Part shown: positions 7,198-7,295 of the stretch, in pieces
Layout of the letters: each line of letters opens with the position of its first letter
How positions within the stretch are numbered: position 1 is the stretch's first letter
NCBI GenBank assembly: GCA_021826605.1
Contig: JAKAZF010000126.1
Span: 1-7,295, forward strand
Length of the DNA stretch: 7,295 bases
From: Planctomycetota bacterium
GTDB lineage: Bacteria; Planctomycetota; Phycisphaerae; WQYP01
Direction of reading: 5' to 3'
The notes under the pieces: generated by a model
Told to the model about the DNA's origin: nothing
Seen by the model: only the letters and a program-made list of their open reading frames with translations
Databases searched by the model: none
Translations under genes and position numbers: made by a program

Positions 7198-7295
7198 ATG
7201 CCAGCACCTGAAAATATCAACGGTGTCTCACGTACTGCCTTTCGCGTGGGATGGGTTATCAGTGCGTTGCCAGTGTTTCTGATGGGTGTCGGGGG
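7198..7295 (+). CDS. Start of a probable DoxX-like membrane protein (partial)
   Basis: An open frame runs from ATG 7198 past the window end (32 codons visible). It is preceded by a strong AAGGAG (7184-7189) with 8-nt spacing. After a short polar N-terminus (MPAPENINGVSRTAF) comes RVGWVISALPVFLMGVG, the beginning of a hydrophobic segment consistent with a first transmembrane helix. The pattern x-x-G-W-x-x-S-x-L-x-V-x-x-x-x-x-G resembles the opening of small four-helix DoxX-like proteins, which commonly follow ArsR and SRPBCC genes. The existence of the gene is well supported by the ribosome binding site; the family assignment depends on context and a short stretch. Confidence 0.7.
   Translation, partial: MPAPENINGVSRTAFRVGWVISALPVFLMGVG

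Noticed and set aside
1..7295. CRISPR arrays, insertion sequences, tRNA or rRNA genes
   Set aside because: No regularly spaced repeats, transposase-like frames, terminal inverted repeats, or cloverleaf/rRNA-like segments were seen; nearly all of the window is accounted for by protein genes.

Overview
The window is a housekeeping stretch of a Gram-negative-type bacterial chromosome. It most likely comes from a Planctomycetota lineage, perhaps Phycisphaerae-like. This rests on my recollection of how the N-terminus of RpoC ([14 protein letters not shown], then [20 protein letters not shown]) and the start of ScpA (YRVELDVYNGPLELLL) look in that phylum. No alignment was run, so the placement is inference. 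All real genes are on the plus strand.

Layout. Positions 1-75 are an open frame that could be the tail of an upstream gene. Positions 72-721 hold two small, translationally coupled genes: a HEPN/UPF0332-like helical protein and an 88-residue protein I do not recognise. After a 38-nt gap comes a complete rpoC (760-5115), which carries every expected landmark: both zinc sites, the NADFDGD catalytic loop, the bridge helix, a trigger loop interrupted by the long SI3-type insertion, and the conserved C-terminal block. A textbook intrinsic terminator follows (5147-5180). Next is scpA (kleisin subunit of the SMC-ScpAB condensin), with a short GC-rich hairpin in its leader.

From 6069 to the end is a separate regulatory module. 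It has a near-consensus sigma70 promoter, an AT-rich palindromic and repeated element just downstream of the -10, an ArsR-type repressor gene with an unusual basic tail, an inter-cistronic hairpin, an SRPBCC/AHSA1 (START-like) protein gene, and the first 98 bases of a probable membrane-protein gene (DoxX-like by start and context). ArsR-SRPBCC-membrane protein operons are a recurring arrangement in bacteria. The layout suggests an autoregulated operon, but the ligand is unknown.

The most interesting part is the small coupled gene pair directly upstream of rpoC, where rpoB would ordinarily be expected. The HEPN protein lacks the canonical R-x4-6-H RNase motif, and its partner is uncharacterised. 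The rest is ordinary core-genome content.
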